Assembly: GCA_910575725.1 (NCBI GenBank)
Contig: CAJTFE010000001.1
Coordinates: 142,816 to 206,815 of the forward strand
DNA from: Clostridia bacterium
Lineage (GTDB): Bacteria > Bacillota > Clostridia > Lachnospirales > Lachnospiraceae
Reading direction: 5' to 3'
Length of the DNA: 64,000 nt
The translations under genes were made by a program, and so were the position numbers. Within the stretch, counting starts at the first letter, position 1, and each line of letters opens with the position of its first letter. This document shows, piece after piece, positions 49,999-58,690 of the stretch. Under the pieces are notes generated by a model that was not told the origin of the DNA, made no database searches, and saw only the letters and a list, made by a program, of their open reading frames with translations.

Positions 49999-51603
49999 TT
50001 ATTCAAATTCGATCCTGTACGCATGGGGATAATAATTCTGCAATTCCTCTACCTCCGTTTCCTGCCCCGCATAGGTCTGAAACCAGTTTTCATAGTCCGG
50101 GTTATTCCAGAAGCTTCCGTCCTCAAATACAACCTGCTTTAAACAAAGCAGTGCGTATGACGCCTGATACGCTTCGGCATACATAACTTTCGGGAAATCC
50201 TCTGTTATTTTATTGTGATACAGCGACCAGCCGCCGCTGTATTCCTCTGTTTCACCCGGTAAAATGTTCTTTTTTGCACGGACAATATTTTCAAAGCTGC
50301 CATCCGAACTGCTGTCAATGAAATACCAATGGAGCTTTAATGGGGAACCGTTTTCCTTGTACGCCAGCATACAATACTGGATTTCCGTAATGGTTTTGTC
50401 CGTGTTGTTGGTAAGTATATCGTGAATGTAAGCATCCCCGTCTTCGTAATAGAGAATATCTGCGCTTTCATGGACAATGGACATGGCGCTTTTTTTGTCT
50501 GCGGCAATTGCTTTTGCATTTGTCCGTGGGTCACGGACCGGGGGCGTCCCGGTAAGGCTGCCGTCCGCTGAAACTGCCGGAGAGGTGGCGAACAGGCTGA
50601 CCATAACAAATACGGTAAGGCAGGCGGACAGAAGAGCGGCAAGAGTGGTCCGTTTTGTTTTCATAATTGCAGTAATCCTTTCTTCGGCGGCATTTTTGCT
50701 GAAATTGCTGGAAAAGGGTGACAGTCCGCTTTTCTCCGCTTCCATGCGGATAAGCATTCGGGAATAGTCCCCTTTCGACTTTTCGCCCAATTGTTTTATA
50801 ACACTTTCATCGCATGCCAGTTCTATGTCACGGTTGAAGAGAATGTACATAAGCCAGACAAAGGGATTGAACCAGTGAATACAAAGGGCAAGTGCCGCAA
50901 TCAGCTTTGTAAGAGTGTCAAAACGGCGGATATGTACATATTCATGTGTGAAAATATATTGTAACTGGCTTACATTTTCCCAATCCGTTGTTTTCGGCAT
51001 TAAAATAACAGGACGGAAAATACCATAGGTCAGCGGCGCAGAGATTCTGTCCGACTGCCGGACTGAGATTTGGCGCTTCAGGGAGTGTTCCTTTAACCAT
51101 TGTCTGGCATAAGTGTTGCTAACTGGTAAGGCGGTCCGAAATTCCATCCGGCAGCGTAAGTAAGACAGGATGAAAAATACGGTCAGAAGTATCATTCCGG
51201 TGCACCAGATAAGAAACCAAACAAAGACAGAGAGACTGCTTGCCGGCAGTAAATCCGGTCCCTGTGTTGTGATAAGAGGTTCCTGTGATACGGCGGAAGT
51301 CACAGGGGCCGCTGGGGCTTTAAAAAACGGCGGAAATAAGGTATCGAATATCTGGTGATTGACACCTTGACGGAGGAAGCCCGTCTGCTCCAAAGGGGCT
51401 TGTATTAAGGGGTACTTATAGGGTATAAGTGTATAGACACTAAAAATGGACGGGATGGTAAAGGGAATCATCAGTCTTAAAAGTATCATTTCCCACAAAA
51501 CAAGAAAGGTTTTTTTCGGAAGATGATTGATTGCTGCTGCCCGGATAATAGCAGCTGCAAGGATAAAGACAGCCCCGGAAAAACTTATTTCCAGTAAATT
51601 CAT
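49999..51603 (-). CDS. BlaR1-like M56 metallopeptidase sensor, unit 2
   Basis: The 534-residue protein has four N-terminal membrane segments, the zinc site FTHEYVHIRRFD with CIHWFNPFVWLMY and ELACDESVIKQLG, a fifth membrane segment (about residues 325-345) and an extracytoplasmic C-terminal domain. In BlaR1-type systems ligand binding outside triggers the protease, which leads to inactivation of the BlaI repressor. The C-terminal domain is not a penicillin-binding fold by inspection, so beta-lactams may not be the signal. It lies 54 bases after its blaI gene. Confidence 0.88.
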   Translation of the reverse strand: MNLLEISFSGAVFILAAAIIRAAAINHLPKKTFLVLWEMILLRLMIPFTIPSIFSVYTLIPYKYPLIQAPLEQTGFLRQGVNHQIFDTLFPPFFKAPAAPVTSAVSQEPLITTQGPDLLPASSLSVFVWFLIWCTGMILLTVFFILSYLRCRMEFRTALPVSNTYARQWLKEHSLKRQISVRQSDRISAPLTYGIFRPVILMPKTTDWENVSQLQYIFTHEYVHIRRFDTLTKLIAALALCIHWFNPFVWLMYILFNRDIELACDESVIKQLGEKSKGDYSRMLIRMEAEKSGLSPFSSNFSKNAAEERITAIMKTKRTTLAALLSACLTVFVMVSLFATSPAVSADGSLTGTPPVRDPRTNAKAIAADKKSAMSIVHESADILYYEDGDAYIHDILTNNTDKTITEIQYCMLAYKENGSPLKLHWYFIDSSSDGSFENIVRAKKNILPGETEEYSGGWSLYHNKITEDFPKVMYAEAYQASYALLCLKQVVFEDGSFWNNPDYENWFQTYAGQETEVEELQNYYPHAYRIEFE

Positions 51604-51657
51604 GGATTTTTCCTCCTGACATGGTTGCTGTGAAAGTAGTCTTCCAAACTTATTGCC

Positions 51658-52017
51658 TTATTCCAAGTCCGTAACAATCTGCTTCAGATTTTCTATCTGT
51701 TCTGCAGAAAGCTTTTTCCTGCTCAGCAGGGCGGCAAACAGCTTGTCTGCGGAGCCGTCATAGACTTTGTTAATCAGTTCGTTTGTCTCTGCTTCCTGCA
51801 CTTCTTCCTTTGGAATCAGGGCATGGCACATGAATTTAGGTTCGGAACGCTCAATGGCTCCTTTTTTGATGCAGCGCTTGATCAGTGTATAGGTAGTGTT
51901 CACGTTCCAGCCTGTTTCCTCTTTTAAAACATCCGAGATGTGTTTTGCGGTTGCGTCGCCCTCCCTCCAGAGAACGTCCATTACTTTTAGTTCGGAATCG
52001 AAAAGTTTGATATCCAT
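51658..52017 (-). CDS. BlaI/MecI family repressor, unit 2
   Basis: The 119-residue protein matches BlaI/MecI/CopY repressors (FDSELKVMDVLWREGDATAKHISDVLKEETGWNVNTTYTLIKRCIKKGAIERSEPKFMCHALI). The Asn-Thr/Thr-Tyr region (WNVNTTYTLI) corresponds to the WNxxTVxTxL recognition helix. It heads an operon with the M56 sensor, and two operator palindromes flank its promoter, so it should repress its own operon. Confidence 0.92.
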   Translation of the reverse strand: MDIKLFDSELKVMDVLWREGDATAKHISDVLKEETGWNVNTTYTLIKRCIKKGAIERSEPKFMCHALIPKEEVQEAETNELINKVYDGSADKLFAALLSRKKLSAEQIENLKQIVTDLE

Positions 52018-52034
52018 TGCTGTTTCCTTTCGTA

Positions 52035-52109
52035 TACTACTGTAGTAGTTTCTGATATGTATATATTACCCTGTTTGGGGTTGATTGTCAATACTACCGC
52101 AGTGGTATT
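52035..52109 (-). promoter_or_regulatory. Promoter and BlaI-type operators, unit 2
   Basis: On the minus strand TTGACA (52091-52086), a 17-base spacer and TAATAT (52068-52063) form the promoter. A perfect TACTAC-T-GTAGTA palindrome at 52035-52047 covers the early transcribed region, and an imperfect 20-base palindrome (AATACTACCG/CAGTGGTATT, 52090-52109) overlaps the -35 box. The TACTAC/GTAGTA motif agrees with BlaI/MecI operators. Confidence 0.85.
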
Positions 52110-52144
52110 ACGGAAAATTATGAAATTGCCGAGGGGTAAGTATT

Positions 52145-52285
52145 TGTCTTGAAGCGTATGATTTGTCTGCTGATTTAAAAGAACGGATGGAACGGTTCCG
52201 TGAAGGTGCTGATGAAATTCTGGCGGAGCGTAGAAATGAGGAGCACAATAAAACCTATCAGGACCACAGAGCACTTCGGCATTAG
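52145..52285 (+). pseudogene. C-terminal remnant of an unidentified gene
   Basis: A plus-strand frame without start (CLEAYDLSADLKERMERFREGADEILAERRNEEHNKTYQDHRALRH) ends at TAG 52283. It is charged and helical and looks like the end of a protein from a conjugative element, but the family is uncertain. It begins right behind the blaI operator region. Confidence 0.4.
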
Positions 52286-52325
52286 TCAATAGGGAAAAAG
52301 AAAAAATGTATCTTTTTTCAGTAGG

Positions 52326-52560
52326 TTACACTGTCCTTGTCATTGTTCGTAGGCTCTCCTTTCCGTTCATCAGTTCTTTTAACTGTTCCATTTTCCTCTG
52401 TGCCGTGGATTTTCTGATATTCTCTCCAGTAAAGAAAAGAGGGCAGCACATTTCAAGCAGACGGTCATAAATCCGGGCATGGGCAGTGCCCTCCGGGTGC
52501 TGCAATTCCTCCAGCGTCAAATTGGTTGTGACTATCAGCAGCTTCCAGCTTCCCGTCAAA
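52326..52560 (-). pseudogene. DnaC-like ATPase, C-terminal remnant
   Basis: KLLIVTTNLTLEELQHPEGTAHARIYDRLLEMCCPLFFTGENIRKSTAQRKMEQLKELM matches the C-terminal third of DnaC/IstB-type ATPases (TTNL sensor, ARIYDR, F-TGxxxR). The Walker motifs and N-terminus are missing; upstream sequence in this frame is unrelated. Such genes are typical of integrative and conjugative elements. Confidence 0.7.
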
Positions 52561-52616
52561 GGGAAGCACGGCGGCAATGAACCAGCGGCAGAGAAGCGAA
52601 TAGCTGATACTCTGCA

Positions 52617-52693
52617 CATATACGTATGACGACTTTGCAGAAACCATTGAAAGAATACATGATATGTTCCCTGTATGCTTCTGTGCAATCCAT
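52617..52693 (-). pseudogene. N-terminal remnant of a conjugative-element sigma-like protein
   Basis: The minus-strand ATG at 52693 begins DCTEAYREHIMYSFNGFCKVVIR, which resembles the start of the sigma-70-like regulators carried by conjugative transposons. The frame is lost within about 25 codons where the DnaC-like fragment begins. The identification is by recollection of similar sequences. Confidence 0.45.
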
Positions 52694-52800
52694 AGAAAAT
52701 CCCCCCTTTCTCCCACATGGGAAACAATATTGATAAGTTCATTTATTTTGCAAGAGGCAGCGTTGTTTTAGTCGGCTGCCCCTTGTTAAACCATAACAAT

Positions 52801-54939
52801 TTAATCAAGCAATTCATCAGATAAGACTGCAGCAAAATTAATTTTCTTATCTGTTTGCACCCTTTTCAGCCATTCCTGTTTTTCTTCCTTTGTCATGCAA
52901 TCAAGTAGAATTGTAAACCGGGCAATATTATTAGCTTCATAGTATTTCTCGGCATATTTTTTCAAATCACTTGATTGCATATAATCTGAAAGTACGGCAA
53001 AGAAATTTGATTTATTATCCTGTTCCGATTTATCTACATACTGTAAAATTAAATCTGCGTCCATGTCCTGTACAATAGTTGAAAAGAGCGCAATTTTATC
53101 AGCGTCATATGCTTTCTTGTAGTAATTTTTTTGAGCTGCTTCGTCTAATACCGAAAAGAGTGCAGAAAATCTAATCAAGTCCTCATTTTGAAAATATTTT
53201 TCCGTCAATGCTGGTATATCATCAGCTGCAACAGGCGTTATGCTCATAATCAAAGGCATTTCTATTGCCGGACTAATATTGGCACTTTTCAAAGAATAAA
53301 TCAATTCTTCTATTGCCGAAACAGCTCCGCTGTCATTTATATAATCTTTCGCAGTATCAGAAAAATACACTGTCATTTTCGAGTTGTCTTTCATGACAAT
53401 TTCTGTTACTCCATAGTATTGCTGGGCTTTTGCATATACGTTCCAACCCATTTCAATAATATAGGAATTGCAGTAATATCCGTTTTGTGTATAAGTGTAT
53501 TTGTATGATTCATCATTTTCAAAATCTGTTCTATCCAAATTTTCATTATCCAGATACCAACCAACCCCTAAATTTTCATCATAAATATATGTATCTGTTC
53601 CGTTGTTTTTCTTCTCTGCTATTGATGCCGCAGTTTCTATAACTAATTCCTTTTCTTTTTCTGTAAGATTTTTCATATATTTGCACTGTTCTGTGACATC
53701 TTCAAGAAGTGTTTCCTTATTGTCAAACGGTCCAATAGATGTCCAGCTATCTTTTCGCACCACAACAAACTTGATGCTTCCAACTGAAACAGATGCCTGT
53801 GGTTTATCTTCTTCGTCCGCACCTTCACAAAAGATATAGTACACTCCATTATCTGTTAAAACTTCATTCAATATTTCGCTGTCCTTCCACGTTTTCATAT
53901 CATTAGCAACAGAGGGGGCAGCGTATGCACCAGTCACAAAAAAGCAGACACAGACAGCAACCGTAAAAATAGCAGTGACGCCAATAGTTATTTTTGATTT
54001 TTCCCTAAATTTCATAATCGCACCTAACCTTTCTTTTAACTGTTCTGCTCCCTCTGTCAAAGTGACGGAAGCCAAAGAACTTTTGTAAAGATTGTTTGAC
54101 TTCAAAAAGGAAATCAGTGTATCTCCATACTCTCGCCTTGCGATATCGTCAAGTACAGATATAACTTTTTCATCACATGACAATTCACAAGATTTATTCA
54201 CTTCCTTTTCCAGCAAGTATACAAAAGGATTGAACCAGTGGACGCACACAACAATCTGTATCAGCCATTTATAAAACATATCCCTTTGTTTATAGTGAGT
54301 TAGCTCATGCACAAAGATATAAGACAGCTCTTTATCTTCCAATTCGCGGACAGGTAAAACAATTCTTGGGCGAAAGAAGCCAATCAGCATAGGGGAAGCA
54401 GCCAACGGATTACAGGATAGTTCCACCCTTGTTTTGATATTCAGTTTTTCTTCACAATCAGATAGCAGATTCAAAATTTTTATATCTGATACCTCTTTAT
54501 TTCCCATTTTGATATATTGGATAAATCCTTGATAAACCGTTATCTTACGGACAAATAAAACCAGTGCTAATGCTGACCAGATAAAAAACAGGCAGACATA
54601 TATATTAAATGGCTCACGCATAGCAGTGTCGGTTATTTCCCGGTTTGTCTGTATTGGCTCTGCTTTGCTGTTACCCGTACCTGCTGGAACGAATACGTTG
54701 GGGCTTGTAGGGATTTCATTTGTTATTGCTGTCGTATCGAATTTTTCAAACAGGCTCCCGACAATCGTAGTATCGGGAGTAAAGGGAAGCAGAAACCGCA
54801 GCGCAACAACTATCCAGACATAATACTGCCAACGCTTGCTGAACCTGTTTTTATACAGCGGCTTCAATCCCAAAATGAAAAGCAGTAACAGTGTGCCGGA
54901 AACAGACAGCGACAATAATATTTTTATAAATTCATTCAT
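52801..54939 (-). CDS. BlaR1-like M56 metallopeptidase sensor, unit 3
   Basis: The 712-residue protein has the four-helix M56 core (FVHELTHYKQRD zinc site, VCVHWFNPFVYLLE, ELSCDEKVISVLDD), a later membrane segment (about residues 315-335) and a long extracytoplasmic region. Beyond a domain shared with the pseudogene at 44411 it carries an additional C-terminal part with repeated helical units (ALTEKYFQNEDLIRFSALFSVLDEAAQKNYYKKAYDADKIALFSTIV). ATG 54939 follows GGAGAAAAG and overlaps the end of blaI by eight bases. The signal is unknown. Confidence 0.88.
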   Translation of the reverse strand: MNEFIKILLSLSVSGTLLLLFILGLKPLYKNRFSKRWQYYVWIVVALRFLLPFTPDTTIVGSLFEKFDTTAITNEIPTSPNVFVPAGTGNSKAEPIQTNREITDTAMREPFNIYVCLFFIWSALALVLFVRKITVYQGFIQYIKMGNKEVSDIKILNLLSDCEEKLNIKTRVELSCNPLAASPMLIGFFRPRIVLPVRELEDKELSYIFVHELTHYKQRDMFYKWLIQIVVCVHWFNPFVYLLEKEVNKSCELSCDEKVISVLDDIARREYGDTLISFLKSNNLYKSSLASVTLTEGAEQLKERLGAIMKFREKSKITIGVTAIFTVAVCVCFFVTGAYAAPSVANDMKTWKDSEILNEVLTDNGVYYIFCEGADEEDKPQASVSVGSIKFVVVRKDSWTSIGPFDNKETLLEDVTEQCKYMKNLTEKEKELVIETAASIAEKKNNGTDTYIYDENLGVGWYLDNENLDRTDFENDESYKYTYTQNGYYCNSYIIEMGWNVYAKAQQYYGVTEIVMKDNSKMTVYFSDTAKDYINDSGAVSAIEELIYSLKSANISPAIEMPLIMSITPVAADDIPALTEKYFQNEDLIRFSALFSVLDEAAQKNYYKKAYDADKIALFSTIVQDMDADLILQYVDKSEQDNKSNFFAVLSDYMQSSDLKKYAEKYYEANNIARFTILLDCMTKEEKQEWLKRVQTDKKINFAAVLSDELLD

Positions 54940-55306
54940 TTTCTTTTCTCCAAAATGTTTCAATCTCTTTCAATTCGTCTGCCGAAAGAATATCCTGCCG
55001 CAACAAGGTTGATACTAAGTTTTTCACATTCCCGCCGTAGACTTTATCAAGAAAGCTGTGGGTCTGCATAGTCTGGTATTCTGCTTCTGTTACCGCAGCC
55101 ACATACTCATTTTTCCTGCCGATTTTTTTGACTTTCAAAAATTTTTTTTCTCCTAATCGGGAAAGCAGCGTGAGTACGGTGTTGTTCTTCCATTCATTCT
55201 TGTCTTTCTCCAATTCTTCCATGATGAGGGAGTATAAAGCTGCCCCTCCATTCTTCCAAATGATTTTCATTAGTACCAATTCGGATTCAGAAATTTGCTG
55301 TGCCAT
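54932..55306 (-). CDS. BlaI/MecI family repressor, unit 3
   Basis: The 124-residue protein matches BlaI (ISESELVLMKIIWKNGGAALYSLIMEELEKDKNEWKNNTVLTLLSRLGEKKFLKVKKIGRKNEYVAAVTEAEYQTMQTHSFLDKVYGGNVKNLVSTLL), with WKNNTVLTLL as the recognition helix and the C-terminal VYGGxxxxLVSxLL dimerisation motif. It is translationally coupled to the M56 gene. GAGGAGG precedes the ATG. Confidence 0.94.
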   Translation of the reverse strand: MAQQISESELVLMKIIWKNGGAALYSLIMEELEKDKNEWKNNTVLTLLSRLGEKKFLKVKKIGRKNEYVAAVTEAEYQTMQTHSFLDKVYGGNVKNLVSTLLRQDILSADELKEIETFWRKENE

Positions 55307-55318
55307 AGGGTCCTCCTC

Positions 55319-55376
55319 TTATCTTAACACTTTGTAGGCGTATATTTATCTTAACACTTTGTAGGTGATAATGCAA
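55319..55376 (-). promoter_or_regulatory. Promoter and tandem operators, BlaI unit 3
   Basis: On the minus strand TTGCAT (55376-55371), a 17-base spacer and TAAGAT (55353-55348) form the promoter. The plus-strand sequence TTATCTTAACACTTTGTAGG is repeated exactly at 55319-55338 and 55346-55365; read on the minus strand each contains CTACAAAGTGTTA, similar to TACA/TGTA BlaI-CopY half-sites. One copy covers the promoter, the other the early transcript. The operator type differs from that of unit 2, so cross-regulation is unlikely. Confidence 0.75.
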
Positions 55377-55509
55377 TACTATAAAACAAATTAACAACAT
55401 TTCCAACGGGCGGTGGGATAATCGATATGGAAATAAACTATGCTGCCTTATAGCTGCCCTTGCCCATATAATACCGCTGGAAGCCATGCCGCCGCCACAC
55501 TTCCCCACA

Positions 55510-55572
55510 CTGATTTCTACCTACATAAAGACCGTTATAGGCGTGGGCTATAAGTTTGCTTCCGAAAAATGA
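55510..55572 (+). pseudogene. OmpR-type response regulator, C-terminal remnant
   Basis: The frame LISTYIKTVIGVGYKFASEK followed by a stop is the final winged-helix strand of VanR-like response regulators (YIKTVWGVGYKF). Nothing of the rest of the gene is recognisable upstream. The gap between 55377 and 55645 otherwise holds only a half copy of the TACCCTCAGTG motif at 55604. Confidence 0.6.
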
Positions 55573-55645
55573 CAGACAGATTGCTATTGCCGGATAAATA
55601 TAATACCCTCAGTGAATCCCCATAGAATGTAAAGGAGAAAATCGT

Positions 55646-55885
55646 ATGGAAAAATTGATGTACATGATGATGATTGAGAAAAGCAAGACCTATAATAAAA
55701 TGACAAAACAGGTAGTTGTGGAACACGTTGAGAACATAAGAAAGCTGGACGATGAGGGAAAGCTGGAAATCTGCGGTGTCTTTAAAGGTTATCCGGGAAT
55801 GGCAGGTATGTATATCCTAAAAACAGAGAGCCGTGAAGTACCAAACTACCTGCGTTTCTTAAACTTCTCCTTTGCATACTCATAG
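55646..55885 (+). pseudogene. YciI-like protein, 3' truncated
   Basis: ATG 55646, preceded by AAAGGAG, encodes the start of a YciI-like dimeric alpha-beta protein (EKLMYMMMIEKSKTYNKMTKQVVVEHVENIRKLDDEGKLEICGVFKGYPGMAGMYILKTESRE). After about 63 residues it runs into the reverse complement of the DUF6194 gene end, giving an unrelated tail. The normal C-terminal 35 residues are missing. Confidence 0.6.
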
Positions 55886-56281
55886 GCTTCTTGGATATAT
55901 GGTTTCAATTCCTCAAATGTCTTTTCAGAGGGGTTCAATGCACATATCCACGCCATCCATGCGTAGACAGGATGGGGGAGTATCTCATTCAATACGGTAA
56001 AGTCATAATCCATATCTACAACGCCGCCTGCTGGCGGACGTTTTGGGATTGCTCCAAACAATTCCGCAAAAGTGCTTTTCCGTATTCCCAGATTCACACG
56101 GCAGACGTTCTCTCTGTTTAAACCAGAACCTTTGTCATTATCACCGTCTTTTTCCTTAACAGTCAATATATAAACGCCACGCTTCAGCACATGGTCTGGG
56201 TTATAGAAAATCCCTTTCTCGCCCCAACTCTCAACTATGACTGTCCCCTCAAGATTTTGGGCAGATTTTTTAGTATTCCCT
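55846..56281 (-). pseudogene. DUF6194 family protein, 5' truncated
   Basis: The minus-strand frame encodes GTVIVESWGEKGIFYNPDHVLKRGVYILTVKEKDGDNDKGSGLNRENVCRVNLGIRKSTFAELFG, PAGGVVDMDYDFTVLNEILPHPVYAWMAWICALNPS and a Lys-rich end, as in DUF6194. The frame has a stop near 56285 before any start codon, so the first residues and start are lost. A GTG at 56190 could give a 114-residue product. Confidence 0.65.
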
Positions 56282-56306
56282 GCGGATGGGAATTTGATTC
56301 ATATAA

Positions 56307-56344
56307 TTTAAAATTGGGTGAGAGAATTTTATCCCTCACCCAAT
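56307..56344 (-). terminator. Terminator for the minus-strand AraC region
   Basis: ATTGGGTGAG/CTCACCCAAT arms; on the minus strand the stem is followed by TTTTAAATT. Confidence 0.6.
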
Positions 56345-56483
56345 AGCCCGTTGGAAAATGGATTGTCTTAGAAACTTATAAGATTTTCTTCAGCTTTTCC
56401 ATAAGTGTTCCAATCTTGCATAAATCGCTCCTGCAATCAATACCGATAATAGAGTTTCATTTTCAATATCATTCAGCAAGCCC

Positions 56484-56660
56484 TCAACGGTCTGGCTCTT
56501 TGATGACGGTTACTTGTAAATGTGTTACTTCAACCAATGTTTCCTGCTTGCATTTTGGACAGAATAGTGGGAAATTCTTTAGCTCTGTATCTTTCCTAAT
56601 TCTGGTTCAGCTCTTGTTGCCGCAAATAGGGCAGTATATCCATTGTGTCTTAGTATCCAT
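56484..56660 (-). pseudogene. Cysteine-rich KTR domain protein with in-frame stop
   Basis: The minus-strand frame from ATG 56660 reads TKTQWIYCPICGNKS, then TGA (56609-56607), then TRIRKDTELKNFPLFCPKCKQETLVEV to a stop at 56484. This matches the short zinc-ribbon KTR proteins of conjugative elements (CPxCGxK...CPxCKxE). One point mutation (Arg or Trp codon to TGA) would account for the stop. The ATG lies two bases after the stop codon of the araC gene. Confidence 0.75.
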
Positions 56661-56662
56661 AG

Positions 56663-57508
56663 CTATTTTTTTATTACAGGTATCCATACTTCATATTGTG
56701 CATTTTGTGGGTCTGGATTTAGGTAAACCTCGACATCAGGAGCATTACCATATTCGTATCCCGATGTCGGCAGCCATTCTGTTACGATACGTCGTTCTAA
56801 TTCCTGAATAGACTGATTTGTACCCTCTCCAGAAAAGATTGCCCATGTAGCTGCTGGCACGATATATTCTTCAAGTTCATTCTTTTCTTGTGAAGTTGAT
56901 ACTGCAATATAATACTTCCACGGTTCCGTATCATTACAAGTGCTGACGCCAAGTACTCCCATAGGCGGCGTATCCATCATGCTGATTAATCTTTGCAATG
57001 TTCCGTTCATGGATATTTCCTGCCACTTTGGAGGTATCACTGTAAAATTTTTTTCAATGTCCTTATGAAGCGGTACCGATACGCCTACAATACGGAATGC
57101 ATCTTTTGTTTCAATTCGATAATTCATTTCTTCCACTCCTTTAACTGTAATTTTAAATAAGATAGGTGGGAAGGATTTTACGGATACACCCTCGTTTTTA
57201 ACAGCAGATGGGGCGACTCCATGAACAGATTGAAATGCTCTGTTAAATGCAGTAGGGGAATTATATCCATATTTTCCTGCCACATCAATGATTTTCATAC
57301 TTTTACCCTGTAAATCTACAGCGGCAAGTGACATTTTTCTCCTGCGGATATATTCAGATAAAGAAATTCCTGCCATATAGGTAAACATTCTCTGGAAATG
57401 ATAAGAAGAACAACAGGCAATCTGCCCAAGCTGTCCATAATCTATTTCATCTGTCAAATGTTCCTCAATATAACCGATTGCATCATTTAATCTTTCAATC
57501 CATTCCAT
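56663..57508 (-). CDS. AraC family regulator with GyrI-like effector-binding domain
   Basis: The 281-residue protein has an N-terminal AraC DNA-binding domain (LNDAIGYIEEHLTDEIDYGQLGQIACCSSYHFQRMFTYMAGISLSEYIRRRKMSLAAVDL) and a C-terminal GyrI-like/BacT fold (YRIETKDAFRIVGVSVPL to WLPTSGYEYGNAPDVEVYLNPDPQNAQYEVWIPVIKK). The layout is that of Rob/SoxS-type drug-sensing regulators in Firmicutes. AGGAGGA precedes the start. Targets are unknown. Confidence 0.92.
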   Translation of the reverse strand: MEWIERLNDAIGYIEEHLTDEIDYGQLGQIACCSSYHFQRMFTYMAGISLSEYIRRRKMSLAAVDLQGKSMKIIDVAGKYGYNSPTAFNRAFQSVHGVAPSAVKNEGVSVKSFPPILFKITVKGVEEMNYRIETKDAFRIVGVSVPLHKDIEKNFTVIPPKWQEISMNGTLQRLISMMDTPPMGVLGVSTCNDTEPWKYYIAVSTSQEKNELEEYIVPAATWAIFSGEGTNQSIQELERRIVTEWLPTSGYEYGNAPDVEVYLNPDPQNAQYEVWIPVIKK

Positions 57509-57776
57509 AACAAAAATCCTCCTAACAGTTTTTAGTATAGATTATGATTCCGTTTTTTTCCTCTCAATCTTTGCACAAAAAAGAGAGGTGATTATTTTAG
57601 TAATTGCTATTTGCTTTTCTTGCTTGACTGCATAAGTTACGGGTAGATAAAGTATAGCTTTTTCCGTCTTTGATAAAATGTGTCCCACACTGCCGAAATT
57701 CAAAATGGATTTTCGTTTGTTTATGCTGGAGTGTGTACCCCGTTGTCATTGATGGCAGCTTTTATTCAAATAATTC

Positions 57777-58331
57777 CTATCTCATACCACTATATTTATT
57801 TTTCAGATTCCGAAGCTTAAATCCGCAATGGATAAATAAGTAAAGATATACGATCAGCAGAAGGGATATTAGAATGGTAAACATATCCGCAAAAGGATGG
57901 CTATTCTCCATGCTGTTAATGAAGCTAGGGAACAGACAGCAGAAAAAGATGCATATCAGCGGAAGCATACGGGTTTTGACAATGTGGTTTACCATATCAA
58001 TGCGAGAGCTGTCATCGGAGAATATCTCCGTATCCTGTTCCATATCTGTCTCTGACACAGGCTTTCGGAAGTAGAGCCATCCCGTGCAGTGTGTAACATA
58101 TTCCCAGCCATAGTCCCGAAAGATTTGAAAATAATCGCTGTTTTCCGTATTATTTTTATAATCCAGACGGTAGACAACATCCTCAGGGGTACAGCTTTCA
58201 AAAATAAAGAAACATGGCACAATCATTTTCACCAGCTTCCAGCCATTTTGATGCTGACTGCGAAGCCAGATTTCTTCTTCCTCATAATCAGAAATGGTAA
58301 AAAAGCGTATCAGGGTCTTGCGGTTATTCAT
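57777..58331 (-). CDS. DUF2812 domain membrane protein
   Basis: The 184-residue protein has an N-terminal DUF2812 domain (YEEEEIWLRSQHQNGWKLVKMIVPCFFIFESCTPEDVVYRLDYK and IFRDYGWEYVTHCTGWLYFRKP) and two C-terminal membrane segments. DUF2812 proteins pair with PadR regulators, as here, where the ATG overlaps the padR stop by eight bases. It may sense or modulate the signal for PadR; no activity is known. Confidence 0.9.
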   Translation of the reverse strand: MNNRKTLIRFFTISDYEEEEIWLRSQHQNGWKLVKMIVPCFFIFESCTPEDVVYRLDYKNNTENSDYFQIFRDYGWEYVTHCTGWLYFRKPVSETDMEQDTEIFSDDSSRIDMVNHIVKTRMLPLICIFFCCLFPSFINSMENSHPFADMFTILISLLLIVYLYLFIHCGFKLRNLKNKYSGMR

Positions 58332-58647
58332 TTACATTCTCTCCTTTACTGTTTTTATACAGGCGTTCGATGCGGTGAAGCTCAAGAGTTAAGATTTCCT
58401 GTCCAAGCCCGGTAATCTGATAAAGCTTTCGCTTTTCTTCCTCTCGCACAAAGGCAATCAGTCCGTCCTTTTCCATTTTGGAGAGGGTTCCGTACATCGT
58501 ACCTGCGCTGATGGTCAAAGCGCCTCCTGTCATCTGCCTGACCTGCTGGCTGATTCCATAGCCATGCTGCGACTGCTGCAGACAGAATAAGATATAAAAT
58601 CCGCTTTCTGTCATAGGTACATAGATTCGTCTGATCCTGCTGTCCAT
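58324..58647 (-). CDS. PadR family transcriptional regulator
   Basis: The 107-residue protein has the PadR winged helix (PMTESGFYILFCLQQSQHGYGISQQVRQMTGGALTISAGTMYGTLSKMEKDGLIAFVREEEKRKLYQITGLGQEIL) with a short C-terminal helix. It heads an operon with DUF2812 and very probably represses its own promoter at a 12-base inverted repeat. Confidence 0.94.
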   Translation of the reverse strand: MDSRIRRIYVPMTESGFYILFCLQQSQHGYGISQQVRQMTGGALTISAGTMYGTLSKMEKDGLIAFVREEEKRKLYQITGLGQEILTLELHRIERLYKNSKGENVNE

Positions 58648-58690
58648 AAGTGCTCCTTACTATGAAAGGTTTACTATCCTGCTTCGATAT

